Source of the DNA: Candidatus Collinsella stercoripullorum | Lineage (GTDB): Bacteria; Actinomycetota; Coriobacteriia; Coriobacteriales; Coriobacteriaceae | Reading direction: 5' to 3' | Length of the DNA: 53,114 nucleotides | Assembly: GCA_019117005.1 (NCBI GenBank) | Contig: DXAO01000026.1 | Coordinates: forward strand, 1 to 53,114 | Part shown: positions 1 through 8,121 of the stretch, piece by piece | How the letters are laid out: every line of letters starts with the position of its first letter | How positions within the stretch are numbered: the stretch's first letter is position 1 | Position numbers and translations under genes: made by a program | Notes under the pieces: model-generated | What the model was told of the DNA's origin: nothing | The model's input: the letters and a program-made list of their open reading frames with translations, nothing else | Databases searched by the model: none

Positions 1-28
1 GCATGGCGAGCCGAGCGTAGGCGGAGGC

Positions 29-97
29 GGTGCCGAACGGGAATACGGCTGGTGCCGAACGGCAATATCGGGCGATGGATGGAGCGGTGCCGAATCG
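29..97. repeat. Three short direct repeats at the window edge
   Basis: The 12-mer GGTGCCGAACGG occurs at 29-40 and 51-62, and a variant GGTGCCGAATCG at 86-97. Each copy is followed by a short A/T-containing stretch (AATAC, AATAT, GATAC). The rest of 1-209 shows no gene. The repeats may be the margin of a mobile element or a regulator array reaching beyond the window. Confidence 0.5.
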
Positions 98-209
98 CGA
101 TACCGAGGGTGCTAACAGGCGCGATTACTCATTCAGCCTGCCGTTAATCGTGTAAACGAGCATGCATAGCAAGCAAATGGCCCGCTGCGCCCACATCCCG
201 CTAAACGCG

Positions 210-419
210 TCAGTCCCTCCGGAACAGGTCGCGGGTGTAGACCTTGCCCGCCACGTCGGCCAGCTCGTCGCCCCAGCGGTTGGCGACGATGAGGTCGCAG
301 CGGGACTTGAACGCCTCGAGGTCGCGCGTGACCTCGGAGCCGAAGAACTCGGGCGCGTCGAGCGCCGGCTCGTACACGAGCACGGGCACGCCCCTGGCCT
401 TGACGCGCTTCATGATGCC
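210..419 (-). pseudogene. ugd: UDP-glucose 6-dehydrogenase, C-terminal fragment
   Basis: About 70 codons match the end of UDP-glucose 6-dehydrogenase: a GIMKRVKARG segment, then VYEPAL, then VANRWGDEL, ending with VYTRDLF. The full enzyme is near 390-450 residues and oxidises UDP-glucose to UDP-glucuronate for capsule synthesis. Upstream of the conserved Gly-Ile-Met the frame meets a TAG stop at 420-422, and no more Ugd sequence follows. Only 17 bp lie between this break and the end of the RT gene, so the RT cassette or a linked deletion removed the first four fifths of the gene. There is no sign that the fragment is expressed. Confidence 0.85.
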
Positions 420-438
420 CTAGGCACCCATCCCATAC

Positions 439-1776
439 TTAAATATCGCGCAGATTCGTTTTTATCTTTCTATACATTTTCTCGAATGGCGTACTGATTG
501 GATCGTCCGGGAACGCCCTCTGTGCTCGACGAACATAAGACAAGAAATTACCGCTGCTGAACGGTTGCCCCATAAAAGCACCTTTGTATGAGAACCTACG
601 ATAAATTGCCTTTATCTCCGCATTGGTGGGTCTTATTTTCCGATCCCGCAGAAGTCTGATGTTCCTGTAATAGCGATTATAAAAACGTCCAATAGTTTTT
701 TGGCGAAGAGCAACGTCGCGACCATTAAAATCGAATCCTAGGTATGACAGATGCGAAGAAATCGATTCTCCATTCGTTAAGCGGTAAACGGTATCGCCTG
801 CCACTCTATATAGTTTCGTTTTTGTCGGACTCAATAATAACCCTGGATATGATTTTAAAAATCGAAGAATGTCTTCAAGCGGCCGAATTGAATCGCCAGG
901 AATAACAACAATGAAGTCATCGCAGTATCTTGAGAAAAACCCGCCCGAAGCCGTCGCTCGCCGATTCACTCCAGTATCAGCATCGAGCATATAGATATTC
1001 GAAAGCACGCCGCTCACCGCCAGGCCCTGAGGAATACCCGCCGCCCCACCATCATCTTTGCGCCAAGGTAGGCTAATGGCCTTACTCTTGTTTTCCCGGA
1101 ATGCCTGCGTGTCAATTATTGGACGTTTCTCCATATTGATTATCCGAAGAGCTTTTTCACGCTTGGACTTCGTTGATATGTCAAATCCTCTAAGTTTAAG
1201 CAGATTATCAAGAGGCCATTCTGCATATTTCAATACACTTTTGAGCACCCGGTAACTATCTTCTGGAATGAAACCACCTGGATATAATTTCCGCATGGCG
1301 TCGAGCATCATTCCATGCTGTATACTCGGAAAGAAATCTTTAAAATCCCCTGTTAAGACTACGCAGTCACCCATATTCCTGATGAAATTGATTGCCTTTG
1401 CGGCGCAAGTGATATTACTCATCCTTCGCCCAGGCCTATACGCAGCAATACAGCAACTCAACCCGCGTTCATCGAGTTCATTTTGATATTCATCATACCA
1501 GCGTAATGCGTAGCATTGGTAAATCCGATGATCTAAGTGAGCTGCATACGAAATATGCCTATATTTTGGAACAAAGGCTTTTTGAGAATCGGTTTCCCGA
1601 ATCTTTGCGTATTTAGAACAATCTAGGTCTGTAGAAATCAACGGATAAAATGCATGCTGGCAAACCCATTCCGGATTCTCGACCAAATGCGCTACTTCTC
1701 TATATGAAACCGGATTGTCAAAATGGGAGTAACCCTTACGCACGTCCGGTTGCTTAATTCGCGATAGGTAGCTCAT
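439..1776 (-). CDS. Defence-type reverse transcriptase, DRT2/UG2-like
   Basis: The protein has 445 residues and starts at an ATG preceded by AAGGAGA five bases upstream. Reverse transcriptase blocks are visible in order: an N-terminal RHISYAAHLDHRIYQ region (73-87), motif A TGDFKDFFPSI with Asp144, motif B GIPQG at 247-251, motif C YCDDF with Asp286-287, motif D KTKLY at 319-323 and motif E SYLGFDF at 344-350. A basic helical thumb follows. There is no maturase or HNH endonuclease domain, so it is not a group II intron RT. The YCDD variant, the length and the structured leader point to the antiphage DRT2 (UG2) class. The gene is far richer in A+T than its surroundings, which suggests transfer. 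A retron or another UG class remains possible. All catalytic residues look intact. Confidence 0.7.
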   Translation of the reverse strand: MSYLSRIKQPDVRKGYSHFDNPVSYREVAHLVENPEWVCQHAFYPLISTDLDCSKYAKIRETDSQKAFVPKYRHISYAAHLDHRIYQCYALRWYDEYQNELDERGLSCCIAAYRPGRRMSNITCAAKAINFIRNMGDCVVLTGDFKDFFPSIQHGMMLDAMRKLYPGGFIPEDSYRVLKSVLKYAEWPLDNLLKLRGFDISTKSKREKALRIINMEKRPIIDTQAFRENKSKAISLPWRKDDGGAAGIPQGLAVSGVLSNIYMLDADTGVNRRATASGGFFSRYCDDFIVVIPGDSIRPLEDILRFLKSYPGLLLSPTKTKLYRVAGDTVYRLTNGESISSHLSYLGFDFNGRDVALRQKTIGRFYNRYYRNIRLLRDRKIRPTNAEIKAIYRRFSYKGAFMGQPFSSGNFLSYVRRAQRAFPDDPISTPFEKMYRKIKTNLRDI

Positions 1777-2063
1777 GCAATCTCCTTGGATTAACCTGCC
1801 CGGATCATCGGCTGCAGCTTCACCTCACCGGGCAGGCTCTCCTGCCGTTAACGGATGGCCATCCTGACGACGCTAAGCGCCGGCTGCGAATTACAGTATT
1901 CGCCTATGCGATAATGAATTCGGAGGACGAAATGATACAAATCGTAATCAAGGCCCTTCTCGACTACATCGCAGGCGAGTGCGCCGGCAATGCTGTGGAC
2001 GTGATGTGCATCACGTTTGCAGTATTGACGGCAGTACCGTACCCCTGAGCCCACACTCAAGGC
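1777..2063 (-). ncRNA. Structured RNA upstream of the RT, candidate DRT2-type template ncRNA
   Basis: No separate gene lies between the RT start and the promoter-like box at 2070-2075, but the sequence folds strongly. From the 5' end on the minus strand it has an ACGG/CCGT hairpin (2028-2040). A perfect 8-bp hairpin follows, ACGTGATG/CATCACGT with a two-base loop (about 1999-2016), and then GCGAAT/ATTCGC (about 1886-1903). Near the RT come the palindrome GGATGGCCATCC (about 1854-1865), GGCAGG/CCTGCC (about 1831-1846) and a 9-bp CCTGCCCGG/CCGGGCAGG stem (about 1796-1837) whose pairing competes with it. The length of about 287 nt and the position directly 5' of the RT agree with what is known of DRT2 ncRNAs. 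The 5' end is inferred from the -10 box. Confidence 0.55.
1894..2026 (-). other. Predicted 126-nt rolling-circle template unit encoding an endless ORF
   Basis: The 7-mer AATACTG occurs at 2020-2026 and again at 1894-1900 (minus strand), exactly 126 nt apart. Both copies are read in the same frame, as (Gln)-Tyr-Cys and (Glu)-Tyr-Cys. Joining one copy to the other gives 42 codons with no stop, so a concatemer would be one unending ORF. The other two sense frames each carry a stop in the unit. The predicted peptide ends in an amphipathic stretch, DYDLYHFVLRIHYRIGE. Known DRT2 systems template a 120-nt unit with the same property. Chance 7-mer repeats are expected in about 290 nt, so the frame, the unit length and the location are the real arguments. 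Confidence 0.4.
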
Positions 2064-2069
2064 AGGGAT

Positions 2070-2075
2070 ATTATA
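2070..2075 (-). promoter_or_regulatory. -10 box for the ncRNA-RT transcript
   Basis: A perfect TATAAT lies on the minus strand about 294 nt before the RT start codon. The -35 position, with ACCAGA at 17-18 bp spacing, is weak. Transcription from here would begin near 2063 and cover the folded leader and the RT. Confidence 0.5.
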
Positions 2076-2281
2076 CTCCCGAATCATATAGATCTGGTAT
2101 GACACATCCCGTACTCAGCGCGACATGTATCGATGAGTCTGAGTACTGCACTTAGTTAGTACCAGCGTTCTACAAGAACGGTACCGGCGTTCCACGCAGA
2201 CGGTACCGGTCCAGAATCCAATAGCCTTTCAGCAGGAGGGCCGCCAACCGGGCGGCCCGGCCAGTTGGAAGGAGGCCGGCA

Positions 2282-2806
2282 TGGCCACTAAGCAGGACCG
2301 TCGACGTGCGCCTCGGCGCCTCGACCGTGACGGTGCTCGACGGCGGCGAGACCGCAACCGAGCACAGGCGCCCGCGCGGCCGCAGGGGCCAGTGCTCGAC
2401 CGACCCCGCCCACATGCCGCCCGAGCACGTGGAGGCGCAGTCCCTGTGGACGCGCTCCCGGTTCGAACGGCGCTCCGGGGAAATCGGGCCCGAGGCGAAG
2501 AGGCTGATAGGGTCCGTCCTCGACGCGCACCCCATCGAGGAGCAGGGCTACGCCCCCTGCCCCGACATCCTGTCGCTCTCGAAGCGCGGGCGCGCGGCGG
2601 AGCTCGAGGCCGCGTGCGCACGGGTAAACGCAGCCGGGGGCACGGCGAGCTACACGCGCGTGAAGAACACGATGGCCGCGCCGAGGGCGGAGGCCCCTGC
2701 TGCCGCCGCCCCGCCGGCCGCGCCCGCCGACCGCGCGGCGCACGCCGGCAGGGTCCGCGGCGCCGACTACTACCGCAGGAAGCGGGGCGGCTCCGATGCT
2801 CGGTGA
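2282..2806 (+). pseudogene. istA: IstA transposase, C-terminal remnant
   Basis: The frame that begins around 2282 and ends with TGA at 2804-2806 reads as the C-terminal part of an IS21 IstA transposase. It has a beta-rich stretch (VDVRLGASTVTV), then the helical tail HMPPEHVEAQSLWTRSRF and a region rich in Ala and Arg. The N-terminal HTH and DDE catalytic core are missing, which accounts for about two thirds of the protein. It overlaps the start of istB by 11 bp, the usual IS21 arrangement. Confidence 0.7.
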
Positions 2807-3565
2807 GGATGACTTCGTCCTGTTCACGAGATGGCGCGTGGGCGCCTTCGGCAGGAAGCTGCGCGAGGTCTGCGACGACGAGGCGTACGACGACATGACC
2901 TTCGAGGACAAGATCGGGATGTGCATCGACGCCGAGATCGAGGCGCGCGACAGCAGGAAGATCGACAAGGCGGTGAGGACGGCGCGCTTCAAGCTCAAGG
3001 GCGCGTGCGTCGAGGACATCTACTACCTCCCCGACCGCAGCATGATGCGCGACCGGATAGCGAGGCTCGCGACGTGCGCGTGGATCGGAGAGCGCGAGAA
3101 CCTCGTCATCATTTCGGAGAGCGGCGGCGGCAAGAGCTACATCGCGCAGGCCCTCGGCGTCGCGGCCCGCCGGAAGCCGATGTCCGTGCGCTACGCGAGG
3201 CCCAACGACATGCTCCGCGAGCTGAACGTGGCGCGCAGCGAGGGGCGCGCCTGCGACGCGCTCGACCGCTTCGCGAAGCCCGATCTGCTCATCCTGGACG
3301 ACTTCTTCACGACGCCGATCGAGAACCCGCTCAACGCGGTCGACCTGTTCGAGATACTGGAGGCCCGGGAAAGGCGTGGCTGACGATGTTCGCCTCCCAA
3401 CTCGAACCCGACCAATGGTACCTGAGGATCAACTCCGAGCTGTGCGCCGACTCGATACTGAGCCGCGCCGTCGAGCACGCGAGGGTCCTCGACATCAAGG
3501 GGCCGAACATGCACGAGTACACCGCGGGCCTCAAGGCGGAGGCGGATAAGGGCTACTGGGACTGA
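2796..3565 (+). pseudogene. istB: IstB-like ATPase of IS21, frameshifted
   Basis: This is the AAA+ helper ATPase of IS21 transposition. A Walker A-like SESGGGKSYIAQALG and a Walker B LLILDDF are visible in the first frame. That frame ends at a TGA at 3381-3383 just after EARERRG. The conserved C-terminal part (TMFASQLEPDQWYLRIN, then DIKGPNMHEYT) continues in a different frame to 3565. One base appears to have been lost near 3380. The Walker A also departs from the usual GPTGTGKT. The gene is taken to be inactive. Confidence 0.8.
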
Positions 3566-3644
3566 CGGCGGTACCCTTTTCGAGGAAGACCGGTACCGCT
3601 CCTCGCAGAGGGGCGGTACCGCTTTTGTAGAACGCTGGTACTAA

Positions 3645-4199
3645 CTAAGTGCAGTATTCACCAAATGTGATGACCTCGACGAACGACCAAGCGGGAAACT
3701 CGTATCCAGGTTTATACCGATGAATAAGGTCGACGAGGTACGGACTGCTCGCACCGCGCGCTATCTCATCGCATACGTGATTTGAAACCGTTCCATCAGG
3801 ACAAGTGCTGTTATATGACGAGATGAAATCTCGAACAATCGCATAGCCGTCTTCCCCATGGCGCTCGATCTCATTGAGAAGCCTTACCTTCGCGAAATGC
3901 TCGATGTCGAGCGTGAGCGGAAGCATCTCGTATCGGAGAAGCATATCGATCACCGATAGGTCGACGAGCATCTTGAAATCGAGGTTGGCATATTGGCCGG
4001 CGCGCGAGCCCTCCTCGACCTTCGAGAAACCGGTGCGATATGCACGAAGTCGAAAATAGTTGCTGTTTCGTATCAGATAATCAGTCGCCTCCGCTTCCGA
4101 CATCAGCTCGAACCTGACGCCTTTGAGCTTCAGATGGGCGACCTGCTCCGCCGGAGTCAGCCATGGACGATACCGCCAAGATTCTTGCGCACTTTCCGA
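3645..4199 (-). pseudogene. Abi_2 (AbiD/AbiF) family abortive-infection protein, truncated
   Basis: The reading frame shows the Abi_2 signature: YRPWLTPAEQVAHLKLKGV near the N-terminus, NYFRLRAYRTGF, a YANLDFKMLVDLSVID block, then LDIEHFAKVRLL, ending in AWSFVEVITFGE. Family members are near 300 residues and act in abortive phage infection. Here about 180 codons remain. The C-terminus runs into the IS21 inverted end, where a TAG stops it. The first ATG at 4101-4103 lies inside the domain; the homology continues upstream to about 4199 without a clear start, close to the IS256 remnant. Both ends are therefore damaged. Confidence 0.7.
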
Positions 4200-4229
4200 C
4201 AGCCCCCCTGGACCCGCCTCGCGGTGCGG

Positions 4230-5243
4230 CTACTCGCCCGGCGGCACCGCGTCCAGGTAGCGGCGAGACCTCCACTCGCTCTTCGCGACATACTTGAGCC
4301 TTGGGGTCACGACCATGAGGGCGCTCCCGCCGTTGGGGAAGGTTCCCACCGCGCGCGTACGCCTGCGGACCTCGCGGTCGGACCGCTCGATGGTGTTACT
4401 GGTGCGCATGCCTACCTTGGGGGCGCTTGGACTCGGGTACCTTCGCCAGTACGTTCCTGTAGAAGCACACGGCGTAACGCTGGTGGGCGGCCTCCGGGAA
4501 CACCTCGGCTACCGGGCAGACCATGCCTGCCGCCTTGTCGCCCGTGAGCATGCGCGCCCCGCGCAGCCCGCGCGACTTAAGCCGTGAGAGGAACTCGCGC
4601 AGGTACTCCGAGGACTCGGTGAAGCCCTCCGCGGCGCCTACGACCTCGCGGCAGCCGTCGTCGTCTGCGACAATGGCCACCATCACCGCCACGTTCTCGT
4701 AGCCCCCGCCTCAGCAGCGCTTCAGGTATATGCCGTCCACATAGACGTTGGGGTAGGCGCGCTCCAGGCCTCGACCGACGCGGACGCCTTCTCGTCGAGG
4801 TTGGGGACGGTAGCGGCCGAGGCGCTCGAACCCCACGGGATCTCGCACACGTCCTCGATGCGCCTTGTGGAGACGCCCGCGAGGCGCATCTCGATAATGG
4901 CCTCCTCGACCGATGTCTCGCGCCAACGGCAACGTTCGACGACGACCGTCGTGAACCTAACTCCCTTGAGCTTGGACATGTGCAGCGTAACCTCACCGGA
5001 GCTCGTCGCAAGGCTCCTGTCGTAGCGGCAGGATCGGTACGCCTCGAGTTCGGTGGTCCGCTCGTAGCGTTCGGCATCGACTGGATCGTCCGCCTCCTCC
5101 TCGAGCGGGCCGTTCAGCGTGCCCTCGACCGTCTTCCTCACCAGCTCCCGCAGGCCTGACTTCAGGGACTCCTCATTCAATACTGCGATTGACTTGGGTA
5201 TGGTCTTCCTCCAGCCTGATCGAATCGAGGCAACTCGAATCAT
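4230..5243 (-). pseudogene. IS256/Mutator-family transposase, decayed
   Basis: Pieces of one transposase are spread over several frames. The N-terminus has TIPKSIAVLNEESLKSGLRE and then SVEEAIIEMRLAGVSTRRIE. The middle has YPNVYVDGIYLKRC, followed by a TGA at 4711-4713 where the family has Trp. After that come VMVAIVADDDGCREVVGAAE and LTGDKAAGM, and finally NTIERSDREVRRRTRAVGTF to a TAG at 4230-4232. There is at least one frameshift near 4760-4790, the nonsense codon, and a deletion near 4410 that removes roughly 60 or more residues before the last block. The element cannot be active. Confidence 0.8.
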
Positions 5244-5438
5244 ACCGGGGCGGTGCGCCCCCTTCCTCACCCGGACCCTATTCCGCTATCAAAGTGCGCA
5301 AGAAATTGCACGTTGCCGTCTCGCGCCTTCTCGCAAGCCATCCATCTGCCCATCCTTCCCGTAAGGCGGGCAAAAAACCTGTGCTCATCAGATGGGTACA
5401 GGCCGTGGGACGGCCACAACATTGGATTCAAGCTATAC

Positions 5439-6674
5439 TTATGGAATCAGCCGCGCGCGCACCTCGAGCAGTTTCTTGCGGATCTTTCTTGGCACAAGGT
5501 ACGCATGATTATTGAAATACAGATTTACACGATGCTTGAAGCTTCGCTTTATCGGAGCCAAATATGTATTCCTTACAGCCTTGATTCCGCCTTCCTCGTA
5601 GTCATGCCAGAACTCGCTTCGATTTGCATTCCCTTCAATCCTACGCCTAAGAGGGACATTACCCCTAATCGCTTCTTCCAACGACTTCTCAACCACCACC
5701 AATTCATCAGACGCTTCAGAAAGCCATTGATTACCAACGGCTGTATTGGGCATCACCAAGCTGATTCCGCGCTCGTCGTTCCTAGCTTCCCTATCTTCGG
5801 AAACATAGCCCCAAAAATCGGCGAGGGTTATGTCGCCGAGACGCTTTGCCCCCACATACCGGCATGAGTGGCAGGACTCTCGCGAGATGTAGTCTCCGAG
5901 AAAGGCCCGCAGGTAGAGATCCTCAACTGTGCACCATGTCAGGGACCGGTGTTCAGCCTCGAACGTCAGCTCGAGACTGAACACCGTCCATGAAGGGGTC
6001 TTCTTACGAAAGCGGGCACCAACCGCTATATCACCGACTTGCCCCTCCCGATAATCAAGGTAGTCACGCCAAAACCTAGGGGACGGCGCCCCATGACACA
6101 GCACGTCAAGCGTGAACAGATTCCCGGCATATCGCCTCCCGGCAACTCTCTTGATTGCAGCCACCTGGCAGGGCGTCCCGGAGAATAGGACGCTCCCGCC
6201 GTTCCGAAGCACCTCCAGACAGTCTTTCATGGCATCCCGGACATCGCTTTGGACGTATTTCGACCCCCGCATCGCCTTTATCGTCTCAATATCGCGCGTG
6301 AGAACATGGCAGACGGAGAGGTTCTCTCCGAACACCGCTCCGCAAACCCAGAAGCCCTTATCCAGAGCGATTTCGGCGAGACGCATGAATATCCCACCCG
6401 AGGTCGCCGCCTCCCGCCGTGCGGAATCTCTGTCCCAACAGGCAAACACCTTCGGTGGGACTTCATGGAGGCCCACAGGTCTCACCTCCGGGCACGCCCT
6501 CTCGCAAGCCCCGCATCCCACGCATTTATCCTTATCGATATAAGGCCTTAGAAACCCCTCCGAATCCGGACGCATTTCAAGGGCCCTGAAGCCACAGGCG
6601 GCATGACACGCGGCGCAACCCGTGCATACCTTACTTTCCGCTAGCTTCGGTGTTGTACTCATCATGTAATTCAA
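5439..6674 (-). CDS. Fe-S protein with F420 hydrogenase/dehydrogenase beta domain, capsule cluster
   Basis: This 411-residue protein starts with two [4Fe-4S] ferredoxin motifs: CTGCAACHAAC (C17, C20, C23, C27) and CVGCGACERAC (C51, C54, C57, C61). The FrhB/FpoF-like domain follows, with ATSGGIF, FSGTPCQVAAIK and a later CHSCRY. Such proteins are common in polysaccharide clusters next to pyruvyl transferases; their exact reaction is not established. The start ATG overlaps the flippase stop by four bases (ATGA), so it is the last gene of the operon. A likely role is redox modification of a sugar or of the lipid-linked unit. Confidence 0.8.
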   Translation of the reverse strand: MNYMMSTTPKLAESKVCTGCAACHAACGFRALEMRPDSEGFLRPYIDKDKCVGCGACERACPEVRPVGLHEVPPKVFACWDRDSARREAATSGGIFMRLAEIALDKGFWVCGAVFGENLSVCHVLTRDIETIKAMRGSKYVQSDVRDAMKDCLEVLRNGGSVLFSGTPCQVAAIKRVAGRRYAGNLFTLDVLCHGAPSPRFWRDYLDYREGQVGDIAVGARFRKKTPSWTVFSLELTFEAEHRSLTWCTVEDLYLRAFLGDYISRESCHSCRYVGAKRLGDITLADFWGYVSEDREARNDERGISLVMPNTAVGNQWLSEASDELVVVEKSLEEAIRGNVPLRRRIEGNANRSEFWHDYEEGGIKAVRNTYLAPIKRSFKHRVNLYFNNHAYLVPRKIRKKLLEVRARLIP

Positions 6675-8074
6675 GCCTTTCCGCCCAACAGAGAAATCAC
6701 CTTTACGACTATCGAGCGATTTCTCACCACTGAGAAAGCCAAGAGGAACGCGAAACAGAGCATCGCGAGCGGGGTAGCAAGAGAGAGGTTCGCGGCGAGT
6801 ACAACGGTCTCGATGGCGAGAACGGAGATTCCGATGCTCTGATACGGGATGTCACACCGAAAGTTAATGAGCTTCTTCGTGTCAATCGCCCTTGTTAGCG
6901 AGATTGTCGAGTACGCGATGACAGAGCCGATAACAGGCCCCCATGCTCCCACGGCAAAACTTAGCGCAATGCCCACCACGATGTTCAGCGTTGCGCCTAT
7001 TATCGTTGTCACGAAAATCATGCCGTTTCGCTTCGCTGCGTTGTAGAGCGTGCCGAAGTACGACGAGTACCCGTTGATCACTGCACCGAGCATGAGGGGA
7101 GGGACGAGAACCCACGCCTCGTAAAACTCCCCGCTCAGCATCAGCCGAGAAAGCGGCTCCGAAAAAGCGATGACCAAGGAGCCCGAGCAGAGCAGGCACG
7201 TGGTGTAAACCCTGAAGACCGTCTCGAACGATTCGGACCGGTCGCTTGAGGAGAATTCCCGGGCCGAGAAAATCTGCCATGCCTGTTGGAAGATCGTCAC
7301 GAGCATCACCATGACGGACGGGAGCTTGGACGCTGCAGTATAGAGACCGGCAGCAGCCGCTCCTTGCGAAAGAAGGACGATATAGCGTCCAGATAGGTTC
7401 ACGAACCACCACGCGAGCGCGTTGGGAATCATCGGGAGGCTATACCTGACCAGCTTGACTGCCATCTCCCGCGATATTGAAGCGAATGAGAAATACCTCC
7501 AAATCCTGGAGCCACACGCTGTAATCAGGAGCTGAACCAATTGGGCAAGTATGAGCGCAAACAGGTATCCAACTACCCCCATGTTCCAAGCTCCAAGAAG
7601 GAGGAAGCCGGCTCCACACAATACCAGAGCCCCGACTATGCCGGAGGACGCATACAATGTTGTTTTGCCGATGCCCTTCGCGAACTGAAGGCACAGCATT
7701 TTGAGGGATGAGGCAAGGCAGAGCACTACCAGAGACCAAGTATAATCGAAGCCACTAAATGAGAACCCAACAACGCCAGCAGCAATAACAACAGGAATCA
7801 AACCAAGAGCTATCAGTATTCCGGTGGAGAAGACTTCCTTTCTGTCAACATCCCTGTCGAGCGAAAAACGAAATACCCCTTCATATATTCCAATACAGCA
7901 AAGCGGATATAGCAATTCGGACAGATTGTTGACGAGTTCTCCGATACCGTACTGCTCCGCAGAGAGCAACGCTGTGTACATCGGGAGAAGGAAGAACTGA
8001 ATCGCCTTCGTCAACATATTGCCGACCGCAAACACGGCGGTGTCGTTGATCAGATTCTTATACGATTGCCTCAA
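6671..8074 (-). CDS. Wzx-type polysaccharide flippase (MOP superfamily)
   Basis: This is a 467-residue integral membrane protein with about 12 to 14 hydrophobic segments. The N-terminus (NLINDTAVFAVGNMLTKAIQ, then FFLLPMYTALLSAEQYGIGE) is typical of Wzx/RfbX polysaccharide transporters. It would flip the undecaprenyl-linked repeat unit across the membrane. It lies 47 bp after the pyruvyl transferase and overlaps the Fe-S gene by four bases. Length and organisation are normal. Confidence 0.85.
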   Translation of the reverse strand: MRQSYKNLINDTAVFAVGNMLTKAIQFFLLPMYTALLSAEQYGIGELVNNLSELLYPLCCIGIYEGVFRFSLDRDVDRKEVFSTGILIALGLIPVVIAAGVVGFSFSGFDYTWSLVVLCLASSLKMLCLQFAKGIGKTTLYASSGIVGALVLCGAGFLLLGAWNMGVVGYLFALILAQLVQLLITACGSRIWRYFSFASISREMAVKLVRYSLPMIPNALAWWFVNLSGRYIVLLSQGAAAAGLYTAASKLPSVMVMLVTIFQQAWQIFSAREFSSSDRSESFETVFRVYTTCLLCSGSLVIAFSEPLSRLMLSGEFYEAWVLVPPLMLGAVINGYSSYFGTLYNAAKRNGMIFVTTIIGATLNIVVGIALSFAVGAWGPVIGSVIAYSTISLTRAIDTKKLINFRCDIPYQSIGISVLAIETVVLAANLSLATPLAMLCFAFLLAFSVVRNRSIVVKVISLLGGKA

Positions 8075-8121
8075 TAGACACTTCCGAACTATTAGTTTGA
8101 AATAAGCATTCAGAGAGGTTC

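Larger units (their letters stand above)
2147..3654. mobile_element. IS21-family element remnant
   Basis: The ends are inverted repeats of 40 bp (2147-2186 and 3615-3654) that differ at two positions and start with TGCACTTAG. Inside each end the motif GGTACC recurs two or three times with spacer sequence, like the multiple transposase-binding repeats of IS21 elements. The element is about 1.5 kb instead of about 2.5 kb because most of istA is missing, and istB is frameshifted, so it is not autonomous. The flanks GAGTAC and GTATTC show no clear target duplication. It cuts the 3' end of the abi gene. Confidence 0.8.

Noticed and set aside
1..200. CRISPR array suggested by the spaced GGTGCCGAA repeats
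   Set aside because: Only three 12-bp copies with unequal spacing (22 and 35 bp) and no cas genes.
1877..1988. Direct repeat GCCGGCGC (1981-1988 and 1877-1884) as the template boundary
   Set aside because: The spacing is 104 nt, not a multiple of three, and the sequence is partly self-complementary, so it is better explained as stem material.
1848..2105. 85-residue open frame on the minus strand upstream of the RT as an ordinary small gene
   Set aside because: It starts upstream of the TATAAT box and has no ribosome site. I read the open frame as part of the proposed repeat-template ORF rather than as a normal CDS.
2281..2898. Arg-rich frames overlapping the istA/istB remnants
   Set aside because: They are frame shadows of the GC-rich IS21 genes.
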